This document shows positions 6,566-14,190 of a stretch of DNA of 17,149 bases, piece after piece. The notes below the pieces were generated by a model. It was not told where the DNA came from. It did no database searches and saw only the letters and a program-made list of their open reading frames with translations. The translations under genes and the position numbers were made by a program. The stretch comes from Candidatus Omnitrophota bacterium (GTDB lineage Bacteria > Omnitrophota > Gorgyraeia > Duberdicusellales > 4484-171): positions 1 through 17,149 of the forward strand of contig JAFGHG010000052.1 in the NCBI GenBank assembly GCA_016939345.1, given 5' to 3'. How positions within the stretch are numbered: position 1 is the stretch's first letter; each line of letters starts with the position of its first letter.

Positions 6566-8116
6566 ATGAGTAATTTTTCTACAGAATTGGCAAATGCCTA
6601 TTATGATTCTATTAAAGAATTAACAGAAGGTGAAATAGTAAAAGGCAAGGTGGTAAGGGTCAATCCTAGCGAGGTAATAGTCGATGTGGGCTATAAATCC
6701 GAAGGCATAATCCTGCGTGAAGAGTTCAAGGGAGTTGATGTGGAAGGGCTTGACGAAATAGATGTCTATATCGATAACGTTGAAGACGAAGAAGGAAAGA
6801 TAATTCTTTCATATAAAAAGGCCCAGGAGGCTCAAGGCTGGCTGACCCTGGCTAACAGCTATAAAGAAGGCGATCTGGTAAAAGGCATGATATCGCGTAA
6901 AATCAAGGGCGGTTACATGGTAAATATCTTTGGAGTTGAGGGTTTCCTGCCACAAAGCCTTTCCTCTTTCCGCAATATGAACAATGAGGAGATACTTGGG
7001 CAGACTTTTAACTTTCAGATCATCAAGATGAACAAACTAAAGGGCAGTTTTATAATCTCGCGCAAAGATGCCTTGCGTATGGAAAAAGAAATATCGCGTA
7101 AAAACACCTGGGAAAACATCGAAGAAGGAAAGATCATGAAGGGCAGGGTCAAGAGCATAACCAACTTCGGGGCTTTTATAGATCTGGGAGGGGTTGATGG
7201 GCTTTTGCATATTGCTGATATGAGCTGGAAGAAGATAACCCACCCTTCAGAAATAGTTGCTGTGGGAGACGATATACAGGTAATGATTTTAAGCTTTGAC
7301 AAGGTAAAAGGAAAGATATCTTTGGGCCTTAAGCAGACTACTCCCGATCCTTGGATTGATATAGATAAAAAATTTATTCCCGGAACAACAGTAAAGGGAA
7401 GAATAACAAATATCCAGAATTACGGTATTTTTGTCGAACTTGAAAAGGGAATAGAAGGCCTGGTGCATATCAGCGAAGTCTCATGGACCAAAAGGTTTAT
7501 AAATCTGCAGGAATCCTTTGCTATAGGCGATCAGGTTGAGGCCATGGTAATAGGGGTGGCAGTAAGCGAGAGAAAGATATCTTTAAGCATAAGACAACTG
7601 GAAAAAGACCCCTGGGAAGATATAGAGAACCTGGTGACAATCGATAATGTTATTAAAGGAAGAGTAACGGCTTTCGGCGAAGGTTGTGCTTACTCTGAAC
7701 TGGAAAACGGATTAGAAGGCATTGTATACAATGAAGACCTTTCCTGGACAAAGAGGGTTTCCCGGGCACAGGAAGTAGTCAAGAAAGGCCACAGCTATGA
7801 ATGGAAAATCTTAGGCATCGACCGGGCCAACAAAAAAGTAATACTTGGCTTAAAGCAATTGGAAAAAGACCCCTGGCCAGAGCTTTTGGAAAAATTTCCT
7901 GTAGGCGCTGTACTTGAAGGACAGGTCGTGAAGATCACAAATTTTGGAGCATTTGTCAAAATAGATGAAAATTTAGAGGGCCTGGTTTTTTCCGGAGAGA
8001 TAGATGAAGAGGCCATGAAGCAGCTTAAGCCGGGTGACAGCCTTAAGGTAAAAATCATCAAGATCGATCCTGGTTCGGCTAAAATAGGTCTTTCGACAAA
8101 AATAGAGGAAGCTTAG
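6566..8116 (+). CDS. rpsA: 30S ribosomal protein S1
   Basis: An S1 protein of 516 residues that binds mRNA on the small subunit and helps initiation on structured or weak leaders. Six S1 RNA-binding domains can be counted: about 20-83, 100-166, 187-255, 272-342, 359-429 and 446-512. Domains 3, 4 and 6 carry the classic pattern (KGRVKSITNFGAFIDLGGVDGLLHI, in 192-216 for domain 3; NYGIFVELEKGIEGLVHIS for domain 4). Domain 5 is degenerate at FGEGCAYSELENGLEGIVY, lacking the usual FGAFV. A repeated linker LEKDPW precedes domains 5 and 6, evidence of internal duplication. Length is close to E. coli S1 (557). The start is set by AAAGGAGG at 6546-6553. The next gene, tyrS, follows 90 bp later without a clear promoter. 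Confidence 0.94.
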   Translation: MSNFSTELANAYYDSIKELTEGEIVKGKVVRVNPSEVIVDVGYKSEGIILREEFKGVDVEGLDEIDVYIDNVEDEEGKIILSYKKAQEAQGWLTLANSYKEGDLVKGMISRKIKGGYMVNIFGVEGFLPQSLSSFRNMNNEEILGQTFNFQIIKMNKLKGSFIISRKDALRMEKEISRKNTWENIEEGKIMKGRVKSITNFGAFIDLGGVDGLLHIADMSWKKITHPSEIVAVGDDIQVMILSFDKVKGKISLGLKQTTPDPWIDIDKKFIPGTTVKGRITNIQNYGIFVELEKGIEGLVHISEVSWTKRFINLQESFAIGDQVEAMVIGVAVSERKISLSIRQLEKDPWEDIENLVTIDNVIKGRVTAFGEGCAYSELENGLEGIVYNEDLSWTKRVSRAQEVVKKGHSYEWKILGIDRANKKVILGLKQLEKDPWPELLEKFPVGAVLEGQVVKITNFGAFVKIDENLEGLVFSGEIDEEAMKQLKPGDSLKVKIIKIDPGSAKIGLSTKIEEA

Positions 8117-8206
8117 AAAAAGTAAGGGTTTTCTCTGAGGAAGCTGGCCAAGTATATTCATCCTGCCTTGCAGTTCTAATTGAGTTTCAAGACACCTGAT
8201 AAATCC

Positions 8207-9394
8207 ATGGATAAATCTATTAAAGGACACATTGAGTGCTTAAAGCAGAATGCGGTAGATTTTATTTCAGAAGAAGAAGCCTATCGCAAGCTTAAAGAGA
8301 AAAGTAAGCTCAGCCTGAAGATCGGTTTTGACCCTACAGCAAAAGATATCCACTTAGGCCACACCGTACTTTTACGTAAATTAAGAAAACTTCAGGATTT
8401 AGGCCACGAGGTCTGTCTTATTATCGGAGACTTTACCGCTAAGATAGGCGATCCCTCAGGAAGGACTGCTCTTCGGCCGGTATTAAGCGACGAAGAAATA
8501 AAGGCAAACGCCGCAACTTATACTAAACAGGCATTTAAGATCCTTGACCGCGGCAGAACTACTGTTTACCGTAACAGCCAGTGGTTTAAAAAGATGAAAC
8601 TTTCAGATTTTCTTTCTTTGCTCTCTATTTACACCCTGGCCAGGATCTTAGAAAGAGATGATTTTTCCCAGAGGTTTAAAGAAAACAGGCCATTAACCAT
8701 TCTTGAGATGACTTATCCTTTGATTCAGGGCTATGATTCGATTATGGTCAAGGCTGATGTTGAGTTCGGCGGGACAGATCAGAAGTTTAACCTGTTGGTG
8801 GGCAGGCAGCTTCAGGAATCTTTCGGCCAGAAACCTCAGCTGGTTGTGACCATGCCGATACTGGTGGGTCTCGACGGAAAAAATAAAATGTCAAAATCTT
8901 TGGGCAATTATATCGGTATAACTGAAGAACCAAAATCAATATTCGGCAAAGTGATGAGTATATCCGATGAAGTAATGATTGAGTACTATCGTCTTCTTAC
9001 CGATAATGAACCCGGGCAGATCAAAAGCATGCATCCTAAGAAGGCTAAATCTTTGCTGGCAGAAAAAATAGTTGAGGATTATTATGGTAAACTAGAGGCC
9101 CGCAAGCAGAGCAAGGAATTTGAAAGAGTCTATTCCAAAAAAGAAATCCCGGAAAATATTCAGACTCATAAGACCGGAAGCTCGGTATGTGATTTGGTAG
9201 AAATTCTCTACAAGTTCAAAGTAGTGAGCTCAAAAAACGAAGCCCGCCGGCTTTTAAAACAAGGTGCGATTTATGAGCTTGATCCCGATGATGCTTCTCA
9301 GAGGACTATTAACGACGAAAAGGTTCGAATACCCCCGGAGAAAGGCTTGATTTTAAAGTTAGGGAAGAAGATATTCAGGAGGTTTGTAAGTTAG
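8207..9394 (+). CDS. tyrS: Tyrosyl-tRNA synthetase
   Basis: Charges tRNA-Tyr with tyrosine through a tyrosyl-adenylate. From the ATG at 8207 it has 395 residues. The class I signatures are HLGH (49-52) in FDPTAKDIHLGHTVLL and KMSKS (227-231). GDFTAKIGDPSGR (74-86) and the tyrosine-site region YPLIQGYDS (170-178) and GGTDQKFN (188-195) are typical. A C-terminal S4-like RNA-binding domain spans about 332-395. The wording around GDFTAKIGDPSGR resembles the TyrZ type more than E. coli TyrS. A TTG at 8180 would add nine residues, but neither start has a Shine-Dalgarno sequence; the ATG is preferred. It probably shares a transcript with rpsA. Confidence 0.94.
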   Translation: MDKSIKGHIECLKQNAVDFISEEEAYRKLKEKSKLSLKIGFDPTAKDIHLGHTVLLRKLRKLQDLGHEVCLIIGDFTAKIGDPSGRTALRPVLSDEEIKANAATYTKQAFKILDRGRTTVYRNSQWFKKMKLSDFLSLLSIYTLARILERDDFSQRFKENRPLTILEMTYPLIQGYDSIMVKADVEFGGTDQKFNLLVGRQLQESFGQKPQLVVTMPILVGLDGKNKMSKSLGNYIGITEEPKSIFGKVMSISDEVMIEYYRLLTDNEPGQIKSMHPKKAKSLLAEKIVEDYYGKLEARKQSKEFERVYSKKEIPENIQTHKTGSSVCDLVEILYKFKVVSSKNEARRLLKQGAIYELDPDDASQRTINDEKVRIPPEKGLILKLGKKIFRRFVS

Positions 9395-9412
9395 CAATTG
9401 TTAAATATTGCT
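9393..9412 (+). terminator. Possible weak hairpin at the tyrS stop codon
   Basis: AGCAAT (9393-9398, overlapping the stop) can pair with ATTGCT (9407-9412) across an 8-base loop. The stem is AT-rich and followed by TAATAAAT, not a T-run, so termination would be weak. The gap to gap is otherwise occupied by a promoter and leader. Confidence 0.2.
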
Positions 9413-9423
9413 TAATAAATACC

Positions 9424-9451
9424 TTGCATTTTGCTTGGCGGTTGTTATAAT
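9424..9451 (+). promoter_or_regulatory. Promoter of the glycolytic operon
   Basis: TTGCAT (9424-9429) and a perfect TATAAT (9446-9451) are 16 bp apart. Start should fall near 9458, giving a leader of about 104 nt before gap. The leader holds a CAATTAATTG palindrome (9512-9521) and ends in a strong Shine-Dalgarno sequence, AAAGGAGGT (9548-9556), five bases before the ATG. No known riboswitch fold was recognised in the leader. Confidence 0.65.
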
Positions 9452-9561
9452 AACATTCCCAATTAAGCAGAGTTTGAGGTTGTTGCCGCAAGTTTACGTT
9501 TTAACCAAATACAATTAATTGATCAGTTTTAGTAAAAGCCTGATAATAAAGGAGGTAAAAA

Positions 9562-10587
9562 ATGGCAGTAAAAGTAGGTATTAATGGTTTTGGCAGGATC
9601 GGAAGGCTGGTATTACGTTCAGCATTGGAAAATAAAGTAAGCGATATAGATTTCGTGGGAGTAAATGATTTAACAGATGCAAGCACACTAGCCCACCTTC
9701 TTAAATATGACTCTAATTTTGGAATTCTTGATAATGATGTTAAGGCCCAGGGAGATTCCTTGGTAATCGACGGAAAAAAAATAAAGGTTGTTTCAGAAAA
9801 AGACCCTTCAAAACTGCCCTGGAAAGAACTGGGTGCGGATGTAGTGGTTGAATCGACAGGTATTTTCAGGGATGCTGCCAAAGCTGGAATGCATTTGACT
9901 GCCGGAGCAAAGAAGGTAATCATTTCTGCACCGGCAAAAGGCGATATCGCCACGTTTGTCTTGGGAGTAAACGAGGATAAATACGATTCCGGCAAAGACC
10001 ATATAGTTTCAAATGCCTCATGCACTACCAATTGCATAGCACCGGTTGTAAAGGTGATTCAGGATGCTTTTGGAGTAAAAAAAGGGCTGATGACCACCAT
10101 CCACTCTTACACCAATGATCAGAGGATTTTGGATTTTCCTCACAGTGATTTGCGCCGGGCCCGGGCAGCGGCTCTCTCGATGATTCCTACGACTACCGGA
10201 GCAGCTAAAGCAGTCGGTCTGGTAATACCACAGTTAAAAGGAAAGCTCGATGGTTTAGCCATAAGGGTGCCTACTCCTACGGTTTCTCTGGTTGATGTTG
10301 TTTTGCATTTAGATAAATCAGCCGGAAAAGATGATGTAAATGAAGCTTTATCGCAGGCAGCTAACGGAAGATTAAAAGGTATTCTCGGCGTAAGCGACGA
10401 ACCTTTGGTATCAATAGATTTTAAAAAGAACTCACTTTCTTCAATAGTCGATGCTCAATCCACATATTGTGTAGGAGACATGGTTAAGGTCCTTTCTTGG
10501 TATGATAATGAGTGGGGATATTCCTGCAGAGTAATTGACTTTATCCTGTTTATGATGAGCAAAGAACGGGTTGAGGCAAAAAGATGA
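9562..10587 (+). CDS. gap: Glyceraldehyde-3-phosphate dehydrogenase, type I
   Basis: Oxidises glyceraldehyde 3-phosphate with NAD and phosphate to 1,3-bisphosphoglycerate. The 341 residues show the Rossmann NGFGRIGR (8-15), the catalytic SNASCTTNC (150-158) with C154, the activating H181 in TTIHSYTNDQ, and the TTTGAAKAVG block (210-219). VNDLTD (35-40) after the second beta strand has the acidic residue that favours NAD over NADP. Strong Shine-Dalgarno sequence AAAGGAGGT. The ATGA overlap with pgk indicates cotranscription and coupling. The last residues (about 331-341) are a short charged extension after the usual WYDNEWGYS end region. Confidence 0.97.
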   Translation: MAVKVGINGFGRIGRLVLRSALENKVSDIDFVGVNDLTDASTLAHLLKYDSNFGILDNDVKAQGDSLVIDGKKIKVVSEKDPSKLPWKELGADVVVESTGIFRDAAKAGMHLTAGAKKVIISAPAKGDIATFVLGVNEDKYDSGKDHIVSNASCTTNCIAPVVKVIQDAFGVKKGLMTTIHSYTNDQRILDFPHSDLRRARAAALSMIPTTTGAAKAVGLVIPQLKGKLDGLAIRVPTPTVSLVDVVLHLDKSAGKDDVNEALSQAANGRLKGILGVSDEPLVSIDFKKNSLSSIVDAQSTYCVGDMVKVLSWYDNEWGYSCRVIDFILFMMSKERVEAKR

Positions 10588-11768
10588 ACAAAAAATCAGT
10601 AAAAGATGTAGATTTAAAGGGAAAACGCGTGCTTATGCGCGTTGATTTTAACGTCCCCTTAGACGCTGATTGCAATATAACCGATGACAACAGAATAAGA
10701 GCAGCTTTGGATACGATCCGTTATGTCATAGCAGAAGGCGGCAAGTTGATTTTAATGAGCCATCTCGGCCGGCCCAAAGGCGAGAAAGTCTCTAAAATGA
10801 GCCTTAAGCCGGTAGCGGTAAGGCTTTCGCAATTGCTCGGCAAGCCGGTTAAGATGCTTGATGATTGTATTGGTGAAAAGGTAAAAAAGGAAGTAGATGC
10901 TCTTAAACCCGGAGAAGTAGTTTTATTGGAAAACCTGCGTTTTTACAAGCAGGAGACAAAAAACGACCCTGAGTTCTCCCGTAAGCTTTCAGAGCTGGGC
11001 GATGTATTCGTGAATGATGCTTTTGGAGCAGCTCACAGGGCTCATGCTTCAACAGAGGGAGTGACTAAATACCTTGAATCGGTTTCAGGTTTTTTAGTTC
11101 AAAAAGAGATAGAGTATTTTCAGAAAGTATTGATCAGTGCCGACAGGCCGTTTCTTTTCATTCTCGGCGGCGCAAAAGTATCAGATAAGATCCCGGTAAT
11201 CGAAAATATGCTTAATAAAGCCGATGCAATAATTATCGGCGGAGCCATGGCTTATACTTTTATGAAAGTAAAAGGTATTGACATAGGTTCTTCCCGAAAG
11301 GAAGAGGATATGTATGATACAGTAAAAAAGATTTTAGAGAAAGCCGGAGAAAAAGGGGTAAAGGTTTTATTGCCTCTGGATCATGTTGTTACCGACAACA
11401 TAGAAACGTCAGCTAATGTAAAGATAACAGAAGCTCAGACAATAGATAACGGCTGGATGGGCGTTGACATCGGTCCTAAGACCATAGAGCTTTTCAGCGG
11501 CCAGATAAAGAAGGCAAAGACTATTGTCATGAACGGGCCTATGGGCATTTTTGAAAATAATAAATTTGCTAAGGGTACAAGAGCCGTAGAAGATGCTGTT
11601 GCTGATTCTGGTGCTGTATCTGTCATCGGAGGCGGAGACACCGCGGCATCAGTAGCTCAATTTAACCTTTCAGATAAGATGTCCCATATTTCTACCGGCG
11701 GAGGAGCGTCGCTTGAGTATCTGGAAGGTAAAGTACTTCCTGGGATTGCAGCTTTAGCAGATAAATGA
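10584..11768 (+). CDS. pgk: Phosphoglycerate kinase
   Basis: Transfers phosphate from 1,3-bisphosphoglycerate to ADP, making ATP and 3-phosphoglycerate. The 394 residues carry RVDFNVPLD (19-27), SHLGRPKG (59-66), GGAKVSDKI in the hinge region, and the nucleotide-binding GGGDTAASV and STGGGASLEYLEG (370-382). The start ATG overlaps the gap stop, with GAGG at 10573-10576 seven bases upstream. It runs in step with gap, tpiA and secG; a 77-bp gap without a strong promoter separates it from tpiA. Confidence 0.97.
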   Translation: MNKKSVKDVDLKGKRVLMRVDFNVPLDADCNITDDNRIRAALDTIRYVIAEGGKLILMSHLGRPKGEKVSKMSLKPVAVRLSQLLGKPVKMLDDCIGEKVKKEVDALKPGEVVLLENLRFYKQETKNDPEFSRKLSELGDVFVNDAFGAAHRAHASTEGVTKYLESVSGFLVQKEIEYFQKVLISADRPFLFILGGAKVSDKIPVIENMLNKADAIIIGGAMAYTFMKVKGIDIGSSRKEEDMYDTVKKILEKAGEKGVKVLLPLDHVVTDNIETSANVKITEAQTIDNGWMGVDIGPKTIELFSGQIKKAKTIVMNGPMGIFENNKFAKGTRAVEDAVADSGAVSVIGGGDTAASVAQFNLSDKMSHISTGGGASLEYLEGKVLPGIAALADK

Positions 11769-11796
11769 ATACATAACAAATTTTACTTATTAGTTT

Positions 11797-11815
11797 AAAT
11801 CCGAAATTAGAATTT
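11797..11815. repeat. Fragment related to the 5661-5791 hairpin element
   Basis: AAATCCGAAATTAGAATTT shares AAATCCGAAAT exactly with the left end of the hairpin element and TTAGAATTT with its inner arm (5750-5758). It lies in the 77-bp pgk-tpiA gap and may be a decayed copy or a deletion derivative. It is short and AT-rich, so chance cannot be excluded. Confidence 0.35.
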
Positions 11816-11845
11816 GCTGTAATAAAATTAAACAAAGGTGTATAG

Positions 11846-12601
11846 ATGAGAAAGCCGTTGATTGCTGGTAACTGGAAAATGAACAATACCTTGTTTCAGG
11901 CGAGGGAATTGATAAACAGTTTAAGAAGAGAGCTTATAGATTTTGAGGACGCAGATATTTTGATCTGTCCGCCTTTTACAGCTCTTTCAGATGCCAACGA
12001 CCTTCTCATAGAGTCTAATATAAAATTGGGTGCTCAGAATTTATACTGGCAGGAAAAGGGCGCTTTTACCGGAGAGGTTTCACCGCTAATGCTTAAGGAT
12101 ATAGGGTGTTCTTATGTTATCATAGGCCACTCGGAAAGAAGAAATATTTTTTCTGAGACTAATCAGGATGTAAACAGAAAAACAAAAGCAGCTTTAAGCG
12201 CAGAATTGACCCCTATTATTTGTGTAGGTGAAGTTCTAGATGAAAGAGAAGCAGGCAAGACCATAGAAGTAGTTAAAAAACAGCTAGAAGAGAGCCTGGC
12301 TGACCTTGATGAAGAACAAATACTTAAATCAGTTATAGCTTATGAGCCAGTCTGGGCTATCGGAACCGGCAAGACCGCTACACCGCAGCAGGCTCAGGAG
12401 GTCCACAAATTCATACGTACCTGGCTAAAGGATAAATATTGTATTGATGTAAGCCAGCAGATCCGCATACTTTACGGAGGCAGCGTTAAGCCTTCTAACA
12501 TAAAGGACTTGATGAGCGAAGATGATGTTGACGGCGGACTTGTCGGCGGAGCATCCCTAGATAGCGCTTCTTTTGTTGAGATTGTTAAAAATTCTGTATA
12601 A
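11846..12601 (+). CDS. tpiA: Triose-phosphate isomerase
   Basis: Interconverts dihydroxyacetone phosphate and glyceraldehyde 3-phosphate. The 251-residue TIM barrel has the catalytic lysine K11 in AGNWKMN, histidine H95 in IIGHSERR, glutamate E167 in AYEPVWAIGTGK, and the phosphate-binding YGGSVKPSN (210-218) and GGLVGGASLD (230-239). AAAGGTG (11834-11840) lies five bases before the ATG as Shine-Dalgarno. It completes the gap-pgk-tpiA set and is followed 21 bp later by secG. Confidence 0.97.
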   Translation: MRKPLIAGNWKMNNTLFQARELINSLRRELIDFEDADILICPPFTALSDANDLLIESNIKLGAQNLYWQEKGAFTGEVSPLMLKDIGCSYVIIGHSERRNIFSETNQDVNRKTKAALSAELTPIICVGEVLDEREAGKTIEVVKKQLEESLADLDEEQILKSVIAYEPVWAIGTGKTATPQQAQEVHKFIRTWLKDKYCIDVSQQIRILYGGSVKPSNIKDLMSEDDVDGGLVGGASLDSASFVEIVKNSV

Positions 12602-12622
12602 TTACAGGGAGATGATACGTCT

Positions 12623-13054
12623 ATGTATAATATAATTTTAGTTTTACATGTTATTGTGGTTCTTTGTCTGGTAGGGGTAATACTCGTGCAGAGAGGAAGA
12701 AGCGGCGGCTTGGTTGAAGCCTTGGGAGGGGTTGAATCTATTTTCGGGACCAAGACCAGCTCCTTTTTTGTCAAGGCCACAGTAGTTCTTGCTATTCTCT
12801 TTTTTTCCACTTCGCTTTCATTGGCCTATCTTTCTAAACAACGTGGCAAGTCTTTAATTTCTAAATACCAAAAACAAACCCAAAATGCAGAGAGTTCAGA
12901 TTTAAAGACCCAGCCTTTGGCTGAGGAAAATAATTCTGCCCAGGCAACGCCAGGTTCTGTTCTTGAAGAAGTTTTAAGTCAAGGCAAAGCAGAGCAATCT
13001 TTGCCCCTTGAAACTACAGCCTCGAGCCAGCCCACAGAAGCGGTTGATGAGTGA
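12623..13054 (+). CDS. secG: Preprotein translocase subunit SecG
   Basis: A small membrane subunit of the SecYEG channel that aids SecA-driven export. The 143 residues have two transmembrane helices (about 2-22 and 50-70) joined by the conserved cytoplasmic loop QRGRSGGLVEALGG...SIFGTKT (23-45). The family is usually 75-115 residues. Here a tail from about 72 to 143 is rich in Q, S, E, T and A and looks disordered. The Shine-Dalgarno sequence AGGGAG (12606-12611) is 11 bases before the ATG. tpiA-secG adjacency is widespread in bacteria and supports the call. Confidence 0.93.
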   Translation: MYNIILVLHVIVVLCLVGVILVQRGRSGGLVEALGGVESIFGTKTSSFFVKATVVLAILFFSTSLSLAYLSKQRGKSLISKYQKQTQNAESSDLKTQPLAEENNSAQATPGSVLEEVLSQGKAEQSLPLETTASSQPTEAVDE

Positions 13055-13074
13055 TTTTAGTTGTCAAATTTTTC

Positions 13075-13092
13075 TAAAAAAAAGTTTTTTTA
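13075..13092 (+). terminator. AT-only hairpin after secG, possible end of the glycolytic operon
   Basis: TAAAAAAA (13075-13082) pairs with TTTTTTTA (13085-13092), followed shortly by a second T-run (13095-13101). It is an unusual, GC-free stem and so a weak terminator candidate. It is listed because it lies between the secG stop and the next gene's promoter. Confidence 0.25.
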
Positions 13093-13124
13093 CCTTTTTT
13101 TGGCTGCTGAAAACAAGTAAAACC

Positions 13125-13153
13125 TTGACATAACTCCTTATTTATGATAAATA
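13125..13153 (+). promoter_or_regulatory. Candidate promoter of the TPR gene
   Basis: A perfect TTGACA (13125-13130) lies in the 89-bp gap after secG. At the standard 17-bp distance is TAAATA (13148-13153), only 3/6. A better-looking TATGAT (13143-13148) is only 12 bp away, too close. Start near 13160 would coincide with the in-frame ATGs at 13159 and 13162. Confidence 0.4.
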
Positions 13154-13986
13154 TAGAAATGATGAGACTACTTTTTATTATCTCTCTAATAGTCTTACCA
13201 TTTTTCTCTTTACACTCTGAACAATTAACAAAAGAGCAGGCAGTTTCTTATCGTGAGGAGGGCTATAGGCTGCAGTCAATGGGCGATTTAAACGGAGCCC
13301 TGACATATTACGAGAAGGCAGCCCAAATGTATCCAAATTATGCTGAGGCTTATAATGATATAGGCGTAGTCTATGAAGCCTTGGGAGATAATGATAAGGC
13401 TTTATCGATGTATTTAAAGACTCTTGAAATAAATCCTGAATATTTGCCCGCTTATACCAACCTGGCTTTTCTTTACGAACGAAGAGGAGAGATAGAGAAC
13501 GCCACTACCTACTGGAAAAAACGCTACATGGCCGGACAACAGGGTGATTACTGGTGGGAAGTCTCCCGTCAGCATTTGCTTAAGCTTGGGACATATCCAG
13601 AAGTACGGAAAGCTGATTTGGAAGAAAAAGCAGCAAGATTATCCCGGGAACTTATTTATGTAAGAGAACAGGACCGCCTAAAAGTTATTGAAGAAGCCAA
13701 GCTTCATTTGGACCTGGGCAATAATGCCTTTGCCGCAAAGGATTATGAAACTGCGGCTAAGGAGTTCCGTACAGTCCTTTCACTTAATGTTGACGATGAT
13801 GACCTGGTCGCTACTGCCCGCAAACTCTACGATCAGGCAGAAAGGTTTCGTTTAAGGCAGAGTGCTTATGTGAATACAAAGAACGCCTTGGATTATATCG
13901 AAAAGGACGATTTTTTATCTGCAGGAGATAAACTTAAAAACGCTTTGTCAGCCGTTTTCCATATTACCCAAGAAAAAGATTTTTAA
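13144..13986 (+). CDS. Exported tetratricopeptide-repeat protein
   Basis: A 280-residue protein (counted from 13144) whose N-terminus has a charged start and a hydrophobic core (about 8-20, LLFIISLIVLPFF), then LHS-EQ as a possible signal-peptidase I site near 25-26. No lipobox cysteine is seen. TPR units cover about 33-66, 67-100 and 101-134, with EALGDNDKALSMYLKTLEINPEY (78-100) typical, and a further TPR-like pair at about 184-215. The first ATG may not be the true start: the in-frame ATGs at 13159 and 13162 give MMRLLFIISL, a better signal peptide, and fit the promoter position. No Shine-Dalgarno sequence. TPRs mediate protein contacts; partner and specific function unknown. It lies alone between secG and polA. 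Confidence 0.75.
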   Translation: MINIEMMRLLFIISLIVLPFFSLHSEQLTKEQAVSYREEGYRLQSMGDLNGALTYYEKAAQMYPNYAEAYNDIGVVYEALGDNDKALSMYLKTLEINPEYLPAYTNLAFLYERRGEIENATTYWKKRYMAGQQGDYWWEVSRQHLLKLGTYPEVRKADLEEKAARLSRELIYVREQDRLKVIEEAKLHLDLGNNAFAAKDYETAAKEFRTVLSLNVDDDDLVATARKLYDQAERFRLRQSAYVNTKNALDYIEKDDFLSAGDKLKNALSAVFHITQEKDF

Positions 13987-14099
13987 ACCAGCCTTTATTT
14001 CCAAATATGAATCAACCGCTTTATCAAATAATAAAATGATGTTAGAAGGATTTTTGCTCCCTGTATCCTAGATAAAAATAATTTTATATCTTTTTTAAA

Positions 14100-14113
14100 A
14101 CCCGCTGGCGGGT
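14100..14113. repeat. GC hairpin upstream of polA
   Basis: ACCCG (14100-14104) and CGGGT (14109-14113) pair around CTGG. On the minus strand the stem is followed by TTTTAAAAAA, which resembles a terminator on that strand, but no minus-strand gene ends here. On the + strand no T-run follows. It may be a small dispersed palindrome. The 204 bp from 13987 to 14190 otherwise hold AT-rich sequence, a tRNA-like word and a weak promoter. Confidence 0.4.
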
Positions 14114-14139
14114 GAGGCTTTGTGTCCGGATAGCTCAGC

Positions 14140-14170
14140 TTGCATATCTGCACTTTAGCATAAATATAAA
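14140..14170 (+). promoter_or_regulatory. Weak candidate promoter of polA
   Basis: TTGCAT (14140-14145) and TATAAA (14165-14170) are 19 bp apart, longer than optimal. Start near 14177 would leave a leader of about 14 nt with no Shine-Dalgarno sequence before the ATG at 14191. Confidence 0.3.
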
Positions 14171-14190
14171 CCATTAAATCCTATTCTTTG

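Noticed and set aside
8117..8206. A possible short coding stretch between rpsA and tyrS in another frame
   Set aside because: It is open for about 28 codons without a usable start or Shine-Dalgarno sequence and matches nothing known.
9458..9561. Possible riboswitch or RNA regulator in the 104-nt gap leader
   Set aside because: Only a short CAATTAATTG palindrome was seen. No conserved riboswitch motif could be recognised by eye.
14124..14138. GTCCGGATAGCTCAG, which resembles the first 15 bases of a tRNA (acceptor strand, U8-A9, start of D stem)
   Set aside because: No matching D-stem GAGC, anticodon arm, T arm or acceptor 3' strand follows at tRNA distances. The only TCCGGAC downstream is inside polA, about 250 bases away. 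Most likely chance, at best a decayed fragment.
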